This document shows positions 59,555 to 64,000 of a stretch of 64,000 bases of DNA, one piece after another. The number at the start of each line of letters is the position of its first letter. Within the stretch, counting starts at the first letter, position 1. Both the position numbers and the translations under genes were made by a program. Under the pieces are notes generated by a model, which had not been told where the DNA came from, made no database searches, and was given only the letters and a program-made list of their open reading frames with translations. The stretch is taken from NCBI GenBank assembly GCA_025642065.1, contig JAODUP010000015.1, positions 976,001-1,040,000 on the forward strand, given 5' to 3'. The stretch is from Paralvinella palmiformis (Eukaryota > Annelida > Polychaeta > Terebellida > Alvinellidae).

Positions 59555-59750
59555 TGGAGGTAGTTCCTGTAATTCAGCGATTAGAGAAGTGGATTAAAAC
59601 TCCTCAAGATTAGGGTTCAAATCCCATTGATATGGGTGTTTGTGATGTCCCCGATGTGACTATGGCCGAGGGGAAATCAACCACTCACTCACTAACTCAC
59701 CCACTTGCTCACTCACGCTTTCACTCACTCACCCCCTCTCTACAAGCTAC
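59555..59750 (+). repeat. tRNA-derived SINE with TCAC-rich tail
   Basis: A-box-like TGTAATTCAGCGATTAG, B box AGGGTTCAAATCCCA (59612-59626), a short body (GGGTGTTTGTGATGTCCCCG) and a CACTCACTCACTAACTCACC-type tail. The body differs from family S. Confidence 0.6.
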
Positions 59751-60177
59751 GCATATTTTGTCTTCAATTTATCTGTTCCCTAAAAACAATGCCGAATGAT
59801 CGCCTCTAAATATAGAAATTGATCTCCTCCGTGTCCTTCACAGGTTTTGCTTATTACTTAAATTAATGACATTTCATCAAATTTAAACAAAGCCAATAAA
59901 TATTATTTTCTTATCAAACATAAACCAGGATTAGGAAGAATATCAATAAATTGTCTATTTGTATCAATAATGAGCTTATAGAATTAGCAAATTAATTCAG
60001 AACTAATAGTTTATTCCTGGGTGTTTAAAAGATATAACCGCCTTATTTTTTTGAGTACTATAAGATTAAATATGGGTGAAAAACTCAGCTATAAAATTAT
60101 TTGAAAGTTTCTACTGTATTAAGGTTTTTTGACATGAACTAAATACAAATTATTTGTTTCAAAACTGACTTCAGTTA

Positions 60178-60340
60178 GATCTCTGTAGCTTCGTGGTTAC
60201 AGCGTATCCATGATTATGGTAGTCCTGTGCGGGAGGTCGGAGGTTCGAATCCCGGTCGTGGCACTATAGTTTGAGGAGTTTCTCATCCAGCCAGGTAACT
60301 GGCAAGATTTTCTCCACCGAATATGCCATATAATGTAAAT
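60178..60340 (+). repeat. tRNA-derived SINE, unassigned family
   Basis: A box TAGCTTCGTGGTTACAGCG and B box GGAGGTTCGAATCCC (60239-60253), with a body containing CATCCAGCCAGGTAACTGG. The arm around the B box does not pair well enough for a working tRNA, so I call a SINE rather than a tRNA gene. Confidence 0.6.
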
Positions 60341-60473
60341 TCTAAACTTATTTAGAGTTAGTCTCCGTGGTGAAGTAATAAATTACAGACCATATGCATC
60401 TCCCTGATTTGTGGTAGCCAAGCCACGTTAAAAATGTATTATTATTACTATTGTTGTTGTAGTTGATTAATTT

Positions 60474-60475
<2 letters not shown>

Positions 60476-60521
<46 letters not shown>
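60476..60521. repeat. (AT)n microsatellite
   Basis: About 23 units. Confidence 0.93.
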
Positions 60522-60524
<3 letters not shown>

Positions 60525-60559
60525 CCGTATGCATGTCTCAAACTGTACACAGCACAATT

Positions 60560-62100
60560 ATAGTAACAAGCTACATAATAATATTAACATTGTTATTCAT
60601 TAATCCGACATTTGATATTGTAGCCTGACATTTATAATTATTAATTAGTGTGATGGTGATGGTGAAAATGTTGGCTTTATAAAGACAAATGTGAATATGA
60701 CACCATTGTTCGTTATCTATATGAAACTATTTCTCATGTTACGCATAAGTGTACGGACAGTTGCATAGTATTCAAATGTTGTACAATTTCGGAATAAATT
60801 TATTTATTTTGATAAAGAAAGAACTCTTTCCAAACAAATCTTCAGACATTTTGTTGACATATTACATACGAAAAGAAGCCTGGAATGGAATAAAGAAAAA
60901 TTCTGAAAAACAAATCAACAATACAAATATTTTACAGATGTTTGGCTTTGGAATATGACTAATATCTATTTTATAATTGTAAGTTGACTTCGTAAAACCA
61001 TCCCTTCAAAAATAAACAATGTACGCTACAGAATTATCATAAAGTTCTTATATTGTCATATATTTATATCATAACAAAGAAACATATAACACAACATATA
61101 TAACAACAATTTAGTGGTTATGTAGAATATTACACTTTATTTATTGAATAAATAATTTATAAAAATAGCATTTATTTATTTGCATACAAATATACAAAAT
61201 TATGCTGAATTAAGCCTTGCGCAGGTATCGGGCGAGATAGTAGTATCACAGGTTACAACATTGGTGTACTGATCCAGATTACATCTTGACCGATAAGGCA
61301 CAACACACAACATTACTTAGATCCACTGAACCATAATAAATACCATTATCTACGACACAAATGCGGTGTATCAATAAAAGTGTTATCATTATTTACGGTT
61401 TGTTATTGTTTTCGTTTTGGCTCCTTGGCGGCGGGGGAGGGATATCTGTGGCTGTTCTAGCTCATTAGCCAGATAAGACCTTCCCTTAAAAGATAGTATA
61501 TATTTAAAGATGATTTGCTGACTTGACTTATTACATGTTAATTGATGACGAGGTGTCATTTAGAAGCTTATTATCAATATTATTAGTTCCATCTTTTGGT
61601 CGTTCATATTAATATTAGACCAATAAGCATCACAGTACAGGTGACATGTCATCACATCAATCATAACACGGAATGGTTTGTATCTCAGGTAATACATGTT
61701 ATAGTCTTATGGGGCGGGTCTTTGTTCTGAAACAAGTGTTAAGAATCACTGCTCATCCTTATGATAATTAGACAATCATTAGTAAACAATAGTATTTGTT
61801 GTGTATCAGTATCTTACTCTTTTCCAAATATGTAATCTCTGGTGTGTTTATCAAACAAAATTTGGGCCTTTGTCTGTGTCTAGATAGACCGAGATATCGT
61901 ACGAGTCAACAGACAACGTGTTAGTCAACATTGGCGTAGTCAACAGTTAAAGTCATTGTCAACACGGAGATAGACACTTCTGATGTGAAGATTACTTCAG
62001 TAATGGTGTAGGGTGTTTTTCTTGTCAGTCTACATCATATCAGACATAAGTCGTCATCTAAAACCCAGCTGCTGCTTATATAATGTCATCCTATTGGTGT
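60560..62100. other. AT-rich stretch, nothing recognised
   Basis: No repeat, exon or RNA gene stands out apart from short ORFs under 70 codons. Confidence 0.35.
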
Positions 62101-62138
62101 CAACATGTAAATGGTAGTACTGAATAAATTGAGTTTGT

Positions 62139-62162
62139 CTCTCTCTCTCTCTCTCAGGCTCC

Positions 62163-62222
<60 letters not shown>

Positions 62223-62230
62223 TGTGTGTG
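62139..62230. repeat. (TC)n-(TG)n compound microsatellite
   Basis: Two TC arrays split by AGGCTCCCGCC, then TG units. Confidence 0.93.
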
Positions 62231-62558
62231 TTAGATAAAGAAGGTGTTTTTATCCTAGACAAAACCCAAACAAATAACTTTAAACTATCTCTCTATTCAG
62301 ACTGATATATAAATGTGTTAACATAATCTAGTTAATTACAAATATCAATTCTAACACATTATTCATTCTAGGATGTTTTCTAACATTTTATAATTCTCTC
62401 TACTATAACCCATCATAATCTAATTAATATACCGTCGAGGCTATTATAGGATATTACTTTAAATGGTTTAGCTAAAGACTAAAATACGATCGTGGACTAA
62501 ACGACTACATTATATTATATTAATTATAGTCATAATATATTACTATATGTACTCGTAT

Positions 62559-62569
62559 TACAGTAAAAG
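62559..62569. repeat. Left target-site duplication of SINE copy 4
   Basis: TACAGTAAAAG, repeated exactly at 62751-62761. Confidence 0.75.
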
Positions 62570-62750
62570 CGCATCACCTCCGTTACCTAAATAATAGCGC
62601 GGTTGGACAAAACTCTATAACACCTGCGTTCAAACCCCGACCGGGTTATGTCAGAAGGGTGTTTAATTTTACACTTCGCCTCGTTACCTTTGGAGGTCAT
62701 TCGGCCCATTTAGACTACGTTGTGCACACAGGTGACCATAAAACATAAAC
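62570..62750 (+). repeat. tRNA-headed SINE (family S), copy 4, full length
   Basis: Head CCTCCGTTACCTAAATAATA with B box GCGTTCAAACCCCGACC, then core AGAAGGGTGTTT, ACTTCGCCTCGTTACC, TTTGGAGGTCATTCGGCCC, ATTTAGACTACG, TGTGCACACAGGTGACC and ATAAAACAT. The perfect 11-bp direct repeats on both sides fix its ends: 181 bp. Confidence 0.85.
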
Positions 62751-62761
62751 TACAGTAAAAG
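62751..62761. repeat. Right target-site duplication of SINE copy 4
   Basis: TACAGTAAAAG, identical to 62559-62569. Confidence 0.75.
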
Positions 62762-62813
62762 TTGTTTATAATGAAAGATCACCTTTCTTCGAATTAAGCC
62801 AGTACTCTCTACC

Positions 62814-63215
62814 TTACCTTAATCTAACTTACTATAGTCTAACTTACTATAGTCTAACTTACTATATTCTAACTTACTATAGTCTAGCAATATAGTCTAG
62901 CTTACTATACTCTAGATTAGTTATAGTATAACTTACTATAGTCTAAGTTGCCATAACCTGATTTACTATTATTTAATTTACTATAGTCTAGATTACTATA
63001 GTCTAGCTTACTCTTGTCCAACTTACCATACCCTAAATTACAATAAATTGATTTAGTATTGTCTAACATACTATAGTTTAGCTTACTATAGTCTAATTTA
63101 CTCTGGTCTAACTTACTATAGTCTAACTTATTAAAGTCTAACTTACTATATTCTAACTTACTATATTCTAATTTACTAGAGTCTAACTTACTATATTATA
63201 ACGTACTGTATTCTA
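62814..63215. repeat. Degenerate 15-bp tandem array, about 27 units
   Basis: The unit CTAACTTACTATAGT recurs for 400 bp with substitutions (CTAGC, CTATATT, CTCTGGT) and a few length changes. It begins about 50 bp after SINE copy 4. Confidence 0.92.
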
Positions 63216-63652
63216 AATATAATGCAGTTTCCATGTTCAAATTAGTTTCAAACGGTTCCGTAACATGACATTGACTAAATTTAATTGACCCCTTGAAACC
63301 CCTTAACTTTATATTTATTGTTTTATATAGGTCATCGTGACACACTAAACGTGGACTAAATTCTGATTGGTGGATGTTGATGCATTTTTAATTAATAATC
63401 CACGTCAGAAACTGTCCAAACCGGAAACTGAAAATGATGACTTCAGCAAGATGTAAAATATAGAATATAGAGATGATGTAGATGATCAGGATGATAAATG
63501 ATGACAGTGTAGATGATGACATGTTTTAGATGACGTTATTATTTACGATAATGATAATAAGGCTTATGATAATGTAGTGATGATCATGACGATGATGACG
63601 ATCATCATCATTGGTGTTGATGATGACAATAGTGTTGGGAAATGATCGGAAG

Positions 63653-63654
<2 letters not shown>

Positions 63655-63736
<82 letters not shown>
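63655..63736. repeat. (TA)n-(GA)n compound microsatellite
   Basis: About 46 bp of TA, AAGAAAA, then about 30 bp of GA. Confidence 0.95.
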
Positions 63737-63740
<4 letters not shown>

Positions 63741-63808
63741 CAAGCCACATATCCAATACAACTAGAGTGTAGACTCTTGTAGTGTCTCTATTTTCAGTAA
63801 ATCTTTAC

Positions 63809-63960
63809 TTGAGACGCCGCCCATGGACGCTGCTGCCACTGAAGTGGTTAATATTGTTTTCTGGTGGATCAAATCCTGGCGTGTCATCTTCATTAACCCG
63901 GCGAGGCCACTCGGAGACGAGTGCACGCGAGGCCTCCCCGCCGATGGCAGCACTATCAGA
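63809..63960 (-). CDS. Candidate 152-nt internal exon, unidentified gene
   Basis: An abrupt G+C-rich block in AT-rich DNA. On the minus strand it is bounded by a TAG acceptor at 63961 and a GTAAAG donor (63808-63803). It reads SDSAAIGGEASRALVSEW, PRRVNEDDTPGFDPPENN and INHFSGSSVHGRRL, leaving AA for the next codon. The acidic, Pro-rich composition looks like real coding sequence. The family is unknown. A plus-strand frame (after acceptor CTATTTTCAG at 63797) is also open to the window end, so the strand is uncertain. Confidence 0.36.
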
Positions 63961-64000
63961 CTATGCGATGCGTATTTGATTATGAATAAGTTATCGGCTT

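Noticed and set aside
60178..60260. Possible functional tRNA gene
   Set aside because: A and B boxes are good, but the sequence around GGTTCGAATCC does not form a proper T stem and no acceptor stem closes, so it is better called a SINE head.

Overview
This window is animal nuclear DNA, not prokaryotic. The evidence is a split gene with spliced exons, tRNA-derived SINEs, a decayed LINE, a decayed hAT transposase with a nearby hAT-type MITE, and a very heavy load of long perfect microsatellites. A non-vertebrate bilaterian, perhaps a mollusc or other lophotrochozoan, fits best; that is an inference from overall character, not proven by a diagnostic gene. Nearly all short open frames here can be explained as chance or as translated microsatellites.

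Layout. 1-2.45 kb: the first three coding exons of a minus-strand peroxisomal sarcosine/L-pipecolate oxidase gene (PIPOX-like), running off the left edge; its third intron carries a 0.25-kb direct repeat. 3.07-3.87 kb: minus-strand LINE relic (reverse-transcriptase and C-terminal fragments). 4.3-4.45 kb: two adjacent perfect hairpins. 4.5-10.2 kb: AT-rich, mostly empty, with one possible 108-codon minus-strand ORF and tRNA-like SINE fragments. 10.3-11.23 kb: dead hAT-like transposase. 12.05-12.86 kb: an 815-bp hAT-type MITE with inverted ends and imperfect 8-bp target duplication. 13-19 kb: AT-rich, no gene, tandem repeats of 48 bp and 29 bp.

19-53 kb is a different compositional compartment: richer in G+C and CpG, full of G/C homopolymers, (TG)n, (AT)n and (GA)n tracts, and containing 12 of the window's 13 perfect TGACGTCA (CRE/ATF) palindromes. 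It holds one fairly convincing plus-strand candidate exon (20.69-20.92 kb), a weaker 72-nt candidate exon (26.9 kb), a paired inverted CCAAT element, two copies of an unassigned 0.35-0.45-kb repeat (34.0 and 41.6 kb), and several copies of a tRNA-headed SINE with a shared central core (39.9, 41.0, 46.3 and, further on, 62.6 kb). No complete gene can be assembled. The region looks like a long intron or a regulatory gene desert.

53-64 kb returns to AT-rich DNA with a 25-bp minisatellite (56.9 kb), a long 15-bp CTATAG-containing array (62.8 kb), more SINEs (one with a perfect 11-bp target duplication) and two phase-compatible minus-strand candidate exons (63.8 and 56.4 kb). These may belong to an unrecognised gene entering from the right edge.
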